A DNA stretch of 64,000 bases from Gammaproteobacteria bacterium Ga0077536. Its GTDB lineage: Bacteria; Pseudomonadota; Gammaproteobacteria; Ga0077536. Location: assembly GCA_001464935.1 (NCBI GenBank), contig LNEL01000046.1, positions 62,001 through 126,000 of the forward strand. Reading direction: 5' to 3'. The first letter of the stretch is position 1; each line of letters starts with the position of its first letter. Positions 30,991 through 43,976 of the stretch are shown here, piece by piece. A program made the position numbers and the translations under genes. The notes below the pieces were generated by a model, which saw nothing but the letters and a program-made list of their open reading frames with translations, searched no databases and was not told where the DNA came from.

Positions 30991-31680
30991 ATGGCGACAG
31001 GACGCGCCGTGTGGTCAAGCTTAATCGCTGCCTGTAAACGAAACAACTGGTTAATATTTAACCAGTTATGGCGTCTGTTGCCGTCCCGCTGTGCCCTTTG
31101 CGCCGCGCCCACGGCCGCCGACACGCTGTGCGCACCCTGCATCGACGATCTGCCATGGCGCATGCCGGCGCTGCTGCGGCTACGGCTACGGCCCGGCGCG
31201 GTCGACTACGCGAGCTTCCGCTATGCGTTTCCGCTGCCGGAGTTCATAGGCCGCGCGAAACTGGCCGGCGACTGTGGGCTCGCACGGCAGATCGGGCGGC
31301 TGATGGCGAGCCGGCCACCGGTCGCGGCCAGCGATTTCGACGTGGTGTGCGCGGTGCCGCTGCCGGGGCTGCGCGCGGTCCGGCGCGGTTACAACCAGGC
31401 ACTCGAAATGGCACGTCCTGTCGCCGCCGTCCTCGATCTGCCGCTGTCGGGCTCACTGCTGACGCGCGCCGGGGCGCGTGCGCAGCGCGGACTGAACCGG
31501 GTGGAACGCCAGCGCAATGTTGCGCTGGCCTTTCGCGCCGATCCGCGGGTGCGTGGCCGGCGCGTGCTGCTGATCGACGACGTGACCACGACCGGCGCCA
31601 CGCTGCGCGAGGCATCGCGGGCGCTGTATGCCGCCGGTGCCGCCCGCGTGGTCGGCTGGGCAGCGGCGGCCGTCGACTGA
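30991..31680 (+). CDS. comF: ComF family phosphoribosyltransferase-like protein
   Basis: A ComF/GntX relative, up to 229 residues, associated with DNA uptake in competent bacteria though its activity is unclear. A zinc-ribbon ([17 protein letters not shown]) near residues 36-52 is followed by a type I phosphoribosyltransferase domain: [13 protein letters not shown] and the PRPP loop [13 protein letters not shown]. The start is uncertain. ATG 30991 has GGAAG upstream, GTG 31009 has AGGAC, and TTG 31078 would begin at the zinc ribbon and leave the AT-rich palindrome at 31045 outside the gene. It is convergent with gyrB, six bases between stops. Confidence 0.85.
   Translation: MATGRAVWSSLIAACKRNNWLIFNQLWRLLPSRCALCAAPTAADTLCAPCIDDLPWRMPALLRLRLRPGAVDYASFRYAFPLPEFIGRAKLAGDCGLARQIGRLMASRPPVAASDFDVVCAVPLPGLRAVRRGYNQALEMARPVAAVLDLPLSGSLLTRAGARAQRGLNRVERQRNVALAFRADPRVRGRRVLLIDDVTTTGATLREASRALYAAGAARVVGWAAAAVD
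31045..31067. promoter_or_regulatory. 23-base perfect palindrome upstream of bioB / at the comF 5' end
   Basis: AACTGGTTAA (31045-31054), TAT, TTAACCAGTT (31058-31067): a perfect dyad in an AT-rich patch between divergent bioB and comF. Such a dyad is the expected form of an operator for a dimeric repressor. It does not match the BirA operator, whose half-sites face the other way and are 14-16 bases apart. Nearby TGTAAACG (31033-31040) resembles one BirA half-site only. The regulator is therefore unknown; it could control bio genes, comF or both. Confidence 0.65.
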
Positions 31681-31686
31681 TGCGCG

Positions 31687-35183
<3,497 letters not shown>

Positions 35184-35200
35184 TCAGCGGGAACTGCGGC

Positions 35201-36301
35201 TCATAGCCTCATCGGCATGATCACGTAGCGGGCGCGTGTGTCTTCGGGCGCATACAACACACAGCTGCTGTTGGCGTCACTGAGTTCGAGGCGCACGTTC
35301 TGCGACTTCAGCACACCCAGTACGTCGAGCAGGTACGACACGTTGAAGCCGATTTCGAGGTCGTCATTCGTGTAGTCGACCTCGATGTCCTCTTCCGCTT
35401 CTTCCTGCTCCGGATTGTGCGCCGCCGCCTTCAACAGGCCTTTGGTCAGTGAAATCCGCACCCCGCGGAACTTCTCGTTCGACAGGATCGACGTGCGGCC
35501 GAACGCAGCTTTCAGCGCTTCGCGGTCCGCCGTCACCAGCTTTTCGCCTTCTTTGGGGATGACCCGCTCATAATCCGGGAACTTGCCGTCAATCAGCTTC
35601 GTGGTGACCGACTGGTCGCGGGACGTGACCTTCAGGTGATTCTGACCCACGCCGACGCTGACCTCACCCTCGAGGTGTCCCAGCATGCGGACGAGTTCGG
35701 TGACGCCCTTGCGCGGCACGATGATCTGCTTCGGCGTCTCGACGCCCGTGGCGAGTTCGCGATCACACAGCGCCAGGCGGTGGCCGTCGGTCGCTACCGC
35801 GCGTACCGCGTTCGGCGACAGTTCGAGCAACAGGCCGTTGAGGTAGTAGCGAACATCCTGATGCGCCATCGCAAACTGGGTGTTGCCGATGAGATCCCGC
35901 AGTTCGTCGATGGCGATGGGGAACTCGGACATCGTGTCCAGGGTGCCGACGCTCGGGAACTCGGAAGGCGGCAGCGTCGCGAGGAGGAAGCGGCTGCGCC
36001 CGGACTGGATCTTGACCTTGGCCGCGCCCGTTTCGATTTGCACGCTGGCGTCAGCAGGCAGGCTGCGGCAGATGTCCAGCAGTTTGCGGGCAGGCACCGT
36101 CGTGGCGCCTTCCTTGACGATGGCGGCTTCGCAATTCACCGACACTTCGACTTCCATGTCCGTCCCCAGCAGATGCAGTCGGCCGTTCTCTGCCGTCAGC
36201 AGCACATTGCTCAGGATGGGCAATGTTTGCCGACGTTCGACCACATTGGCGACGGCCTGCAATGCGGGTAACAACGCTTCCCGGGTTAGCTTTATTTGCA
36301 T
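35201..36301 (-). CDS. dnaN: DNA polymerase III sliding clamp (beta subunit)
   Basis: A 366-residue ring-forming processivity factor. All three clamp domains are present: ANVVERRQTLPILSNVLL in the first, FAMAHQDVRYYLNGLLLEL and ATDGHRLALCDREL in the second, and the C-terminal YVIMPMRL that forms part of the peptide-binding pocket. Length is the same as E. coli. recF follows after 17 bases; the AT-rich region 36302-36508 separates it from dnaA. Confidence 0.97.
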   Translation of the reverse strand: MQIKLTREALLPALQAVANVVERRQTLPILSNVLLTAENGRLHLLGTDMEVEVSVNCEAAIVKEGATTVPARKLLDICRSLPADASVQIETGAAKVKIQSGRSRFLLATLPPSEFPSVGTLDTMSEFPIAIDELRDLIGNTQFAMAHQDVRYYLNGLLLELSPNAVRAVATDGHRLALCDRELATGVETPKQIIVPRKGVTELVRMLGHLEGEVSVGVGQNHLKVTSRDQSVTTKLIDGKFPDYERVIPKEGEKLVTADREALKAAFGRTSILSNEKFRGVRISLTKGLLKAAAHNPEQEEAEEDIEVDYTNDDLEIGFNVSYLLDVLGVLKSQNVRLELSDANSSCVLYAPEDTRARYVIMPMRL

Positions 36302-36508
36302 GTTTATATATACCCCTGTAGTGGTTGTTAGCCCCGGCCAGGTTTGTGGACAGTTTCCAAAAGTCTATTGAATTCAGTAAATTGAAAGTGAAATTTGCAT
36401 TTCTAACCGGCCCTGGGCCTGGCTTGAAAGCACCCTGGAACCGGTGGATAAAAAAGCCGGGTCGGCCTTGGGCTCAAAGTTATCCACAGGTTTGCCCCCA
36501 CTTTGCGC
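36302..36508. other. dnaA-dnaN intergenic region, candidate origin part
   Basis: This 207-base gap is clearly more AT-rich than its surroundings (for example TTTATATATA just after 36302 and a T/A-rich stretch near 36365-36410). It contains one perfect DnaA box, TTATCCACA at 36480-36488, one with eight of nine matches on the other strand (GGTGGATAA, 36443-36451) and a weaker one (TGTGGACAG, 36345-36353). It could be part of oriC, the dnaN promoter region, or both. Both dnaA and dnaN run leftwards, so it must also carry dnaN expression signals. Confidence 0.75.
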
Positions 36509-37867
36509 TCAACTTGTCAGTATCCGCTCAAGATTAACGTAATCTTCGTTGATCCTGTCTTCCTCGCGGCGAAGTTCGGCTATTTTGCGGCAAGCGTGAA
36601 TCACGGTCGTGTGATCGCGACCGCCAAAGGCCTCGCCTATTTCCGGCAGGCTGTGGCTGGTCAATTCCTTCGACAGTGCCATCGCGACCTGTCGCGGACG
36701 GGCCACCGAGCGGTTGCGGCGTTTCGACAGCAGGTCCGACACCCGCATCTTGTAATACTCGGCGACCGTCTTCTGGATGTTCTCGATGCTGACCATCTTG
36801 TCCTGCAGGGCCAGCAGGTCTTTGAGCGCTTCACGGGCGAAGTCGAGCGTGATGTCACGCTGGGCCGCGAAATTCGACTTGGCGACGACCCGGTGCAGCG
36901 CACCTTCGAGCTCGCGAACATTGGACTTGAAGCGCTTGGCGATGAAAAACGCCACTTCGTCCGGGAGATCGATCGGTGAGTTCTCAGCCTTCGTTTTCAG
37001 AATCGCGACCCGCGTTTCGAGTTCGGGCGGTTCGATGGCCACGGTCAGGCCCCAGCTGAAGCGTGACTTCAGGCGCTCCTCGACCCCGGCGACTTCTTTC
37101 GGATAGCGGTCGCAGGTCAGCACGATCTGCTGCTGGCTTTCAAGCAACGCATTGAAAGTATGGAACAATTCTTCCTGTGACCGTTCTTTTCCGGCAAAAA
37201 ACTGGATGTCGTCGATCAGCAGTGCGTCGACCGAGCGGTAGTACTTCTTGAAGTCGTTGATCGTGTTGTGCTGCAGCGCCTTGACCATGTCGGCGACGAA
37301 ACGCTCGGAATGCAGGTAAGCGACCCTCGCCCCGGGCCGCTGGCTGACCAGGTGGTTGCCGATTGCGTGCATCAGGTGCGTCTTGCCGAGTCCCACACCG
37401 CCGCAGATGAACAGCGGGTTGTAGGATTTGCCGGAATTCTCCGCGACCTGGATCGATGCCGCCCGGGCCAGCTGGTTCGATTTGCCCTGGACGAAATTGT
37501 CGAACGTGAAATCGGTGCGTACCGCATTCGTGAACTTGCTCTTGCTCGCCGCTGGCGCCGTCCGTACTTCCGGCTGCTCGCGCGGTTTGTCGATGACGCG
37601 CTGCGCCTCGGCGATGCTTGCCGGGCTGGTCGTGCCGACCACCAGCGCCACATCCCGCAGGCGGCCGTCCGACAGTTCGGCGACCAGTGCATTGATGCGT
37701 TCGCCGTACTTGTCCCGGATCCAGTCCAGCACGAAGCGGTTGGGCGCCCTGATCTCAAGGCTCTCGCCGGCTTCGTTCGCCGTCAGGGGCCTGATCCACG
37801 TGTTGAACTGCTGCGGGGTGAGCTCCTGGGCAAGGCGCTCCCGGCACAGATGCCAGAATTCGGTCAT
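36509..37867 (-). CDS. dnaA: Chromosomal replication initiator protein
   Basis: A 452-residue AAA+ initiator that binds DnaA boxes and opens oriC. The N-terminal domain ([22 protein letters not shown]) mediates oligomerisation. Walker A is [16 protein letters not shown] near residues 157-172 and Walker [14 protein letters not shown] near 215-227. The C-terminal helix-turn-helix includes the signature [15 protein letters not shown] near 421-435. Spacing and length are normal. Perfect DnaA boxes on both flanks imply autoregulation. Confidence 0.97.
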   Translation of the reverse strand: MTEFWHLCRERLAQELTPQQFNTWIRPLTANEAGESLEIRAPNRFVLDWIRDKYGERINALVAELSDGRLRDVALVVGTTSPASIAEAQRVIDKPREQPEVRTAPAASKSKFTNAVRTDFTFDNFVQGKSNQLARAASIQVAENSGKSYNPLFICGGVGLGKTHLMHAIGNHLVSQRPGARVAYLHSERFVADMVKALQHNTINDFKKYYRSVDALLIDDIQFFAGKERSQEELFHTFNALLESQQQIVLTCDRYPKEVAGVEERLKSRFSWGLTVAIEPPELETRVAILKTKAENSPIDLPDEVAFFIAKRFKSNVRELEGALHRVVAKSNFAAQRDITLDFAREALKDLLALQDKMVSIENIQKTVAEYYKMRVSDLLSKRRNRSVARPRQVAMALSKELTSHSLPEIGEAFGGRDHTTVIHACRKIAELRREEDRINEDYVNLERILTS

Positions 37868-37933
37868 GGTCTTCTTTTGTTGCGAGCGGAGGGCGCCGCT
37901 GTCGGGGTCGCAGTTTATACCCGCCCCCGGGAC

Positions 37934-37942
37934 TTATCCACA
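37934..37942 (+). promoter_or_regulatory. DnaA box in the dnaA-rpmH gap
   Basis: TTATCCACA, a perfect DnaA box, lies 67 bases upstream of the dnaA start in the 228-base divergent gap 37868-38095. In pseudomonads the functional origin is in this gap. Only one clear box was found here, against one perfect and one good box on the other side of dnaA, so it may serve mainly in dnaA autoregulation. Confidence 0.8.
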
Positions 37943-37985
37943 GCGTGAGATCGCAAAAGAACTCTAAACCATCATATTGTTTTGA

Positions 37986-38015
37986 TTGACAGAATTTCCG
38001 CCAGCCCCGTACTAT
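37986..38015 (+). promoter_or_regulatory. Sigma-70 promoter of rpmH-rnpA
   Basis: TTGACA at 37986-37991 is a perfect -35. After an 18-base spacer, TACTAT at 38010-38015 matches the -10 at four of six positions. The rpmH start is 80 bases downstream, as expected for the strong ribosomal-protein promoter at this locus. Confidence 0.72.
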
Positions 38016-38095
38016 GCGGCGCCTGCGGCAGGCGGGTTTCCCGAGCCTGCGCGTTTTCCGTCATTGCCTCTGCAGAACAACGAGTATCAGCGAAC

Positions 38096-38233
38096 ATGAA
38101 ACGTACTTATCAGCCCAGCAAGCTCAAGCGCGTCCGCACCCACGGTTTCCGCGCCCGTCTGAAAACCCGCGGTGGCCGCAATGTTCTCCGGGCACGTCGT
38201 GCCAAGGGGCGCGCGCGCCTCACCCAGGTCTGA
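38096..38233 (+). CDS. rpmH: Ribosomal protein bL34
   Basis: A 45-residue, very basic protein, [19 protein letters not shown] followed by [22 protein letters not shown], the standard bL34 of the large ribosomal subunit. It is one residue shorter than the E. coli protein. It lies directly downstream of the promoter at 37986 and divergent from dnaA. Its stop codon overlaps the proposed CTG start of rnpA. Confidence 0.98.
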   Translation: MKRTYQPSKLKRVRTHGFRARLKTRGGRNVLRARRAKGRARLTQV

Positions 38234-38604
38234 GCAGACCGCATCCGTTCGAGCGTGAGCACAGGCTCCGCTCGGCGGCTGACTTCGACGGCGTCTTCAA
38301 ACACGGCACCCGCGCGTCCGATTCGTTCTTCACCGTCATTGCGCGTCCCAATACGCTCGGCGTCGCCAGGCTCGGCATTGCGGTCAGCAAACGCAATGCA
38401 AAGCGCGCAGTCGATCGCAATCGACTGAAACGGGTGGTCCGCGAAAGCTTCCGACTTTCGCCCGTACGCGGACAGTCCGTCGATCTGGTGATACTCGCGA
38501 AAGTCGCGGCGACGACGGCTCCCAACGACAAACTGTACAAGGCACTCGATCGACGGTGGCTCAGCCTGATCGCATTTTGCGAGCGCAGCGCCGCGAATCC
38601 TTAG
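38230..38604 (+). CDS. rnpA: Ribonuclease P protein component
   Basis: About 124 residues. It supports the RNase P RNA in processing tRNA 5' ends. [20 protein letters not shown] near the N-terminus and the RNR motif [19 protein letters not shown] near residues 57-75 identify it. No ATG, GTG or TTG exists in this frame between the conserved N-terminus and the far end of rpmH. CTG at 38230-38232, overlapping the rpmH TGA, gives [12 protein letters not shown] and the normal length, so a non-standard start is likely. The alternative is an ATG at 38014, which would create a long extension overlapping all of rpmH, as in Thermus. yidC follows after 21 bases with no yidD. Confidence 0.9.
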   Translation: MSRPHPFEREHRLRSAADFDGVFKHGTRASDSFFTVIARPNTLGVARLGIAVSKRNAKRAVDRNRLKRVVRESFRLSPVRGQSVDLVILAKVAATTAPNDKLYKALDRRWLSLIAFCERSAANP

Positions 38605-38625
38605 CGCCGGACACCAGCATCCATC

Positions 38626-40248
38626 ATGGACAACATCCGCCTCATTCTCGTCATCCTGCTGAGTTTCATCTCGCTGCTGCTGTGGGAAGCCTGGCAACGC
38701 GATTACGCGAGCCCGCCGCCCGTCGCGACCACCACGAATGCCGCCGTCGCTCCCGATACGCCACCACCGCCGCCGAGCGCCACGCCCGACGTGCCGCAGG
38801 CACCCACGGCTGTGAACGCGCCCGTCGCGGCGTCGACCACGCCGATCGTCGTCGAGACCGACATGTTCCACGCCGAGATCAATCCGGTCGGCGCGGTGCT
38901 CGGCAAACTGTCGCTCAAACACTACCCGCTGAGCCTCGACAAGGATGCCGCGCTGTTCGCGCTGCTTGCGAACGACGATACGCGCGTGATGCTCGCGCAG
39001 AGTGGTCTGAAATCCGCGAGCACCAGTCCCGACCATTACGCGCAGTACAGCGCCAGCGCGCAGCGCTACACGCTGGCCGACGACGCGGACTCGATGACCG
39101 TCGACCTCACGTGGCGTTCACCGGAAGGTGTCGAAGTTGTGCGGCGTTTCATCTTCAAACGAGGCAGCTACGAGATTGCGCAGCAGTTCGAAGTCCGCAA
39201 CCAGTCCACCGCCGTGTGGAAAGCACATCCCTATGATCAACTGCAGCGCGTCCAGCTGCCGACCTCCCGCTCCGTCACCCCGACATTCACCGGCGCGGCG
39301 CTGTCGAGTCCGGAGAAGAAGTACGAGAAGTTCGAGTTCGACGATCTTGCCGACGAACCGATCGACCGCGATACCATCGGCGGCTGGGCGGCGCTGGTCG
39401 AACACTATTTCGTCGCGGCGCTGATTCCGCAGCCGGACGTCAAGCAGCACTACTATTCGACAGCCGTGGCCGAAGACCGCTTCGTCATCGGCTATTACGG
39501 CCCTGAACTGCAGGTGCCGGCAGGTGAAACGCGGACGATCGAATCCCGTCTGTACGCAGGCCCCAAGCGCCAGGACCTGCTGCCGAAAGTCGCGCCCGGC
39601 CTTGAACTCACCGTCGACTACGGCATGCTCTGGTTCATCGCGAAGGCGCTGTTCTGGCTGCTCGACAAACTGCACGGCATCTTCGGCAACTGGGGCGTCG
39701 CAATCATCCTGCTGACGCTGACCGTCAAACTGATGTTCTACCCGCTGTCGGCGGCTGGTTATCGCTCGATGGCGCGGATGCGCAAAGTGCAGCCGCGACT
39801 CGTCGCCCTGAAGGAACGCTTCGGCGACGACCGCGCGAAGATGAACCAGGCGATGATGGACCTCTACAAGACCGAGAAGATCAATCCGCTCGGCGGCTGT
39901 CTGCCGATCCTGGTCCAGATCCCCGTGTTCATCGCGCTGTACTGGGTGCTGCTGGAAAGCGTCGAACTGCGCCAGGCGCCGTTCATGCTGTGGGTGCACG
40001 ATCTGTCGATCAAGGACCCGTTCTTCGTGCTGCCGGTCCTGATGACGGCGAGCATGTGGTTCCAGACCAAGATGAACCCGGCGCCGCTCGATCCGATCCA
40101 GGCGAAGGTCATGCAGATCATGCCCCTCGCCTTCGGCGCATTCTTCGCGTTCTTCCCGGCGGGGCTCGTGCTCTACTGGCTGGTCAACAACTGCCTGTCC
40201 ATTGCGCAGCAATGGTACGTCACGAAGCAGATCGAAGCGGCAGCCTGA
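38626..40248 (+). CDS. yidC: Membrane protein insertase YidC
   Basis: A 540-residue inner-membrane insertase and chaperone. The first helix ([20 protein letters not shown]) is followed by a Pro/Ala-rich linker, the large periplasmic P1 domain (about residues 70-330) and the five-helix core beginning [21 protein letters not shown]. The cytoplasmic loop [23 protein letters not shown] and [21 protein letters not shown] are conserved. Length matches the E. coli protein. It lies between rnpA and mnmE in the conserved order. Confidence 0.97.
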   Translation: MDNIRLILVILLSFISLLLWEAWQRDYASPPPVATTTNAAVAPDTPPPPPSATPDVPQAPTAVNAPVAASTTPIVVETDMFHAEINPVGAVLGKLSLKHYPLSLDKDAALFALLANDDTRVMLAQSGLKSASTSPDHYAQYSASAQRYTLADDADSMTVDLTWRSPEGVEVVRRFIFKRGSYEIAQQFEVRNQSTAVWKAHPYDQLQRVQLPTSRSVTPTFTGAALSSPEKKYEKFEFDDLADEPIDRDTIGGWAALVEHYFVAALIPQPDVKQHYYSTAVAEDRFVIGYYGPELQVPAGETRTIESRLYAGPKRQDLLPKVAPGLELTVDYGMLWFIAKALFWLLDKLHGIFGNWGVAIILLTLTVKLMFYPLSAAGYRSMARMRKVQPRLVALKERFGDDRAKMNQAMMDLYKTEKINPLGGCLPILVQIPVFIALYWVLLESVELRQAPFMLWVHDLSIKDPFFVLPVLMTASMWFQTKMNPAPLDPIQAKVMQIMPLAFGAFFAFFPAGLVLYWLVNNCLSIAQQWYVTKQIEAAA

Positions 40249-40267
40249 TGCGGCGTCGCCCCGCCGC

Positions 40268-41608
40268 GTGGCCCTCGACGCCGACACGATAGCTGCCGTC
40301 TCGACCGCGCCGGGGCGCGGCGCGATCGGCATCGTGCGCGTGTCCGGGCCGGCGGCGCGTGTGCTCGCCGAACGGATCAGCGGTCGGGCGCTGCCGCCCC
40401 GCCAGGTGGTCTATGCGCCGCTGCGCGATGACGCCGGCCTCATCATCGATCGCGGGATCTGCCTGTTCTTTCCCGGTCCCGGTTCTTATACCGGCGAAGA
40501 TCTCGTCGAGTTTCAACTGCACGGCAGCCAACCCCTGCTGCGCGAGCTGCTCGCCACGCTCTACCGCGGCGGCGCGCGCGCTGCGCGCGCGGGCGAATTC
40601 ACGGAACGCGCGTTCCTCAACGGGCGTATCGATCTCGTCCAGGCCGAAGCCGTCGCCGCGATCATCGACAGCGCATCGACCCAGGCCGCCCGCGCCGCGC
40701 TCAACGCCTCCGATGGCGTGTTCTCGCGCCAGATCAAGACACTCGGCGACGGTCTGCGCGCCCTGCGCGTGCAGCTCGAAGCGGTCATCGATTTCGGCGA
40801 CGACGTACCGAGCACGGACACCGAGGCGCACGGCGCCGCGCGACTGGCGGCCCTGCGCACGCAGCTCGCGACTATCCTCGCCGACGCCCGTCGCGGCGCG
40901 CGACTCGCGCAAGGGGTCGATGTGGCGATCGTCGGACGTCCGAACAGCGGCAAATCCACGCTGCTGAATCGACTGTGCGGCGAGGACCGCGCGATCGTCA
41001 CCGCGCTGCCGGGCACCACGCGCGATGTGCTGAGCGTCGACATCGAGCTCGACGGCCTGAGCCTGCGTCTGCATGACACCGCCGGATTGCGCGAGACGCC
41101 CGATCCAATCGAACGCGAAGGCGTCGAACGGGCCAGGCAGCGCGTCGCGCGCGCCGATCTCGTGCTCCACCTGCGCGCGCCGGATGTCGACGACGCAGGA
41201 CTGGATGCCGAACTCGCGCAGCAGACGGGCGGTACCGCGCCGGTGCTGACCGTCTGGACGAAGCGCGATCTGCTCCCGGGCCACGCTTTTCCGGACGAGC
41301 CCGGTCATCTTGCGCTGTCGGCCCGCACCGGCGCCGGCCTCGACGAACTGCGCCGCGCGTTGCTCGAACACAGCGGGGCCGCGGCCGCCGTCGATGCACC
41401 CTATTTCGCCCGGGCGCGCCACGTGCGCGCCCTCGAGCAGGCCGCGGAGGCCGTCGACGCAGCGGCGGCGGAACTCGCCGGCGGCCTCACCGAGCTTGCC
41501 GCCGATCAGCTTGCGCAGGCCCAACGCGTCCTCGAAGAACTGACGGGCGCGTACACCACGGAAGACCTGCTCGGTGATATTTTTGCGAACTTCTGTATCG
41601 GTAAATGA
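40268..41608 (+). CDS. mnmE: tRNA uridine-5-carboxymethylaminomethyl(34) synthesis GTPase MnmE
   Basis: A 446-residue tRNA-modifying GTPase that works with MnmG on wobble uridines. The N-terminal tetrahydrofolate-binding domain starts [23 protein letters not shown]1 is [10 protein letters not shown] near residue 222, G2/G3 include TTRDVLS and HDTAGLRET, and G4 TKRD. The C-terminal CIGK carries the catalytic Cys. GTG at 40268 gives the family N-terminus; the ATG overlapping the yidC stop is out of frame. mnmG is not adjacent. Confidence 0.95.
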   Translation: MALDADTIAAVSTAPGRGAIGIVRVSGPAARVLAERISGRALPPRQVVYAPLRDDAGLIIDRGICLFFPGPGSYTGEDLVEFQLHGSQPLLRELLATLYRGGARAARAGEFTERAFLNGRIDLVQAEAVAAIIDSASTQAARAALNASDGVFSRQIKTLGDGLRALRVQLEAVIDFGDDVPSTDTEAHGAARLAALRTQLATILADARRGARLAQGVDVAIVGRPNSGKSTLLNRLCGEDRAIVTALPGTTRDVLSVDIELDGLSLRLHDTAGLRETPDPIEREGVERARQRVARADLVLHLRAPDVDDAGLDAELAQQTGGTAPVLTVWTKRDLLPGHAFPDEPGHLALSARTGAGLDELRRALLEHSGAAAAVDAPYFARARHVRALEQAAEAVDAAAAELAGGLTELAADQLAQAQRVLEELTGAYTTEDLLGDIFANFCIGK

Positions 41609-41653
41609 CGGTCGCGGCCAGGTGTCGCGTCACGTCCCCCAAGAGCGTCAGCC

Positions 41654-42046
41654 ATGAGCGTCCAGATCCCGGTGTCCTACGGTGAACTCCTCGACAAGAT
41701 CACGATCCTCGAGATCAAGGCGGCGCGTATCGCCGATCCGCTGAAACTCGCGAATGTCACCCGCGAGCTCGCGGGACTGAACGCGGTGTGGGCGGGCATC
41801 GATCTCGGTGCCGTCGCCGACGACGTCGCGCAGACGCGGCGCCAGCTGCGCGCGGTCAACGAGCAGCTCTGGGTCATCGAAGACGACATTCGCCAGCTCG
41901 AACGCGAACAGCGCTTCGATGCGGCCTTCATCGCCCTGGCACGCAGCGTCTACCAGGTCAACGATGAACGCTCGCGCCAGAAGCGGCGCATCGACGAACT
42001 CCTCGGATCGACACTCGTCGAAGAAAAATCCTACGCGCCGTACTGA
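41654..42046 (+). CDS. DUF6165-like protein in the LPS cluster
   Basis: A 130-residue soluble, helical protein with heptad-like acidic and basic residues. SVQIPVSYGELLDKITILEIKA at the start followed by PLKLANVTRELAGL near residues 30-45 resembles the DUF6165 family. Members usually accompany polysaccharide or LPS genes. No catalytic motif is apparent. A GT9 glycosyltransferase gene starts 2 bases after its stop, so it is the first gene of a four-gene coupled unit. Confidence 0.8.
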   Translation: MSVQIPVSYGELLDKITILEIKAARIADPLKLANVTRELAGLNAVWAGIDLGAVADDVAQTRRQLRAVNEQLWVIEDDIRQLEREQRFDAAFIALARSVYQVNDERSRQKRRIDELLGSTLVEEKSYAPY

Positions 42047-42048
42047 TC

Positions 42049-43068
42049 ATGGCGCCACGCCTGCGCATCGATGCCCATCCGGACGCCACGCTCGTGCACG
42101 TCTCGGGCGATCGCATCGGCGACGCGCTGCTGAAACTCCCGGCCATCCTCGCGTTCAGGCAGGCGCGGCCCGACACCCGGCTGGTGTGGATCACCGCGCG
42201 TCGCGGCAGCGTCTTCGCCGGCCCGCTCGCGCCTCTCGTCGCCGGTGTCATCGATGAACTGCACACGGTCACCGGACTCGGTACGCGTTGGCGCGAGACG
42301 CTGTTTCCGCGTTTGCGCACACCCTTCGACTGTGTCGTCGCGACCGAACAGAAGCTGCGCAACACGCTGGCGCTGAAGCGCGTCCCGCACCGGACGTTCA
42401 TCTCGCCGGCGGCGAATTTCCTGCTGTCGGATCGCAAACCGCGTCCCGGCGCTTATGGCGCATCGGTCTATTCGCAGATCACGACCCTGCTGTCGCTCGC
42501 GGCGGGCACGCCGCTCGAACCGGTGCCCCGCATCGCGCTGCCGTCGGCGGACGTGGCCCTCGCGGCCACGCTGCTGCCCGCCGGTCCGCGCTACGTCGGC
42601 CTCGTGCCGGGCGCAGGCGGCGCGTCGAAGCGCTGGCCACTCGAGCGTTTCATTGGCGTCGCGCAGTACTGCGAGGCCCACGGTCATCGCCCGGTGTTCT
42701 TCCTCGGGCCCGATGAACGCGATCAGATAGCCGAACTGCGCGCGACGCTGCACGCAGCCCTGTTTCCGGAGTACTCGGCGCACGGTGCCCCGCTCGGTGG
42801 TCCGCTGCTGACGATTGCACTCGCCGCGCGTCTCGCCGTGGGCGTCGCCAACGACTCCGGCGGCGGCCATCTGCTCGCCGCCGGTGGCCGCCCGCTGATT
42901 TCCCTGTTCGGTCACACCGATCCTGAAAAATTCCGCCCGCCCTACGGCGAGCGAATCGCCGTGCGCGCCCTCGACTTCGGTGGCCCCGAGATGACCCGCA
43001 TCCCGGTCGACGTAGTCACCGCCGCCATTGCGCGGCAACTTGCGACCGTGGCGGACGCTGCCCGATGA
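42049..43068 (+). CDS. Glycosyltransferase family 9 (heptosyltransferase-like)
   Basis: A 339-residue GT-B enzyme of the ADP-heptose:LPS heptosyltransferase type. The N-terminal half has HVSGDRIGDALLKLPAILAF. The donor-binding half contains LVPGAGGASKRWPLERFIGVA near residues 185-205, and NDSGGGHLLAAGGRPLISLFGHTDPEKF near 266-293, the family pattern. It is cytoplasmic and works on the growing LPS core. It overlaps the next GT9 gene by four bases. The donor sugar cannot be fixed from sequence. Confidence 0.88.
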   Translation: MAPRLRIDAHPDATLVHVSGDRIGDALLKLPAILAFRQARPDTRLVWITARRGSVFAGPLAPLVAGVIDELHTVTGLGTRWRETLFPRLRTPFDCVVATEQKLRNTLALKRVPHRTFISPAANFLLSDRKPRPGAYGASVYSQITTLLSLAAGTPLEPVPRIALPSADVALAATLLPAGPRYVGLVPGAGGASKRWPLERFIGVAQYCEAHGHRPVFFLGPDERDQIAELRATLHAALFPEYSAHGAPLGGPLLTIALAARLAVGVANDSGGGHLLAAGGRPLISLFGHTDPEKFRPPYGERIAVRALDFGGPEMTRIPVDVVTAAIARQLATVADAAR

Positions 43069-43976
43069 ACCGGCTGCTGTTCGTCACGCTCAGCAATATC
43101 GGTGACCTGGTGATGACCACCCCGGCGCTCGTCGCGATGCACGACGCCTATCCCGACGCGCGCATCGACATCGTCGCGGATTTGCGCTCGAGCGAACTGT
43201 TGAGTCGCTGTCCGTTTCTCGGCGATCTCGTTCACCGCGTCAAGCAGGACGGCAAGACCGGCATGCTGAAACTGGTGCGGACGCTGCGCGCGCGGCGTTA
43301 CGAGGCCATCGTCGATCTGCGTACGGACTTTCTGCCGTGGCTGCTGCGCGCGCACCGGCGCAGCGCGCGCTGGCAGGCGCGCGATTACGGCCCGCACGCG
43401 GTCGAACAGCATTTCGCCGTCGCCGCGCGCGTGTTGCCGTCGCCGCGCCCCATTCCCGCCACGCGCATCTGGCTCAGCGCCGCCGATCGCGAGCAGGCGT
43501 GTGTGCGCCTGGCCAGCCTGCCGGGCACGCGCAGGCTGATCGTCGCGCCCGGCGCCAACTGGCCGGGCAAGCGCTGGCCACTCGAGCATTACACAGCGCT
43601 GGCGAACCTGCTGCGCGAGGACTTCGACAGCCTGATCCTGCTCGGCAACGCGGCGGACGCCGCTGACGGCGAACGCATGCTGTCGCGTCTGCACCTGCCG
43701 ACCTTGAACCTGATGGGCCGCACGTCCCTGATCGAAGCAACGGCCGTACTCGAGCAGGGCCTGCTGTTCGTCGGCAACGATTCCGGTCTTGGGCATCTCG
43801 CCGCGGCCGCGGGCGTGCGCGGCGTCACCCTGTTCGGCCCCGGCCGCCCCGCACGCTATCGCCCGTGGGGAACGAACGCGACGGTGGTGATGGCGCCGGG
43901 TCTGGTGCTCGACCAACTGCAACCCGCCACCGTCGCTGCGCATGTGCAAGGCCGACTGCGCGAGGACGCCGCATGA
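43065..43976 (+). CDS. Glycosyltransferase family 9 (heptosyltransferase-like)
   Basis: A 303-residue GT9 enzyme. The opening RLLFVTLSNIGDLVMTTPALV is the classical heptosyltransferase N-terminus. APGANWPGKRWPLEHYTALA near residues 164-183 and VGNDSGLGHLAAAAGVRGVTLFGPGRP near 236-262 form the donor site. Upstream and downstream genes overlap by four bases each. It is distinct in sequence from the preceding GT9 and shorter by 36 residues, so the two are likely to add different residues in the LPS core. Confidence 0.9.
   Translation: MNRLLFVTLSNIGDLVMTTPALVAMHDAYPDARIDIVADLRSSELLSRCPFLGDLVHRVKQDGKTGMLKLVRTLRARRYEAIVDLRTDFLPWLLRAHRRSARWQARDYGPHAVEQHFAVAARVLPSPRPIPATRIWLSAADREQACVRLASLPGTRRLIVAPGANWPGKRWPLEHYTALANLLREDFDSLILLGNAADAADGERMLSRLHLPTLNLMGRTSLIEATAVLEQGLLFVGNDSGLGHLAAAAGVRGVTLFGPGRPARYRPWGTNATVVMAPGLVLDQLQPATVAAHVQGRLREDAA

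Noticed and set aside
31030..31070. BirA operator in the bioB upstream region
   Set aside because: TGTAAACG resembles a single half-site but no opposing half lies 14-16 bases away, and the perfect dyad has half-sites in the reverse arrangement.
38605..38625. A yidD gene between rnpA and yidC
   Set aside because: The gap is only 21 bases, so yidD is either absent here or located elsewhere.
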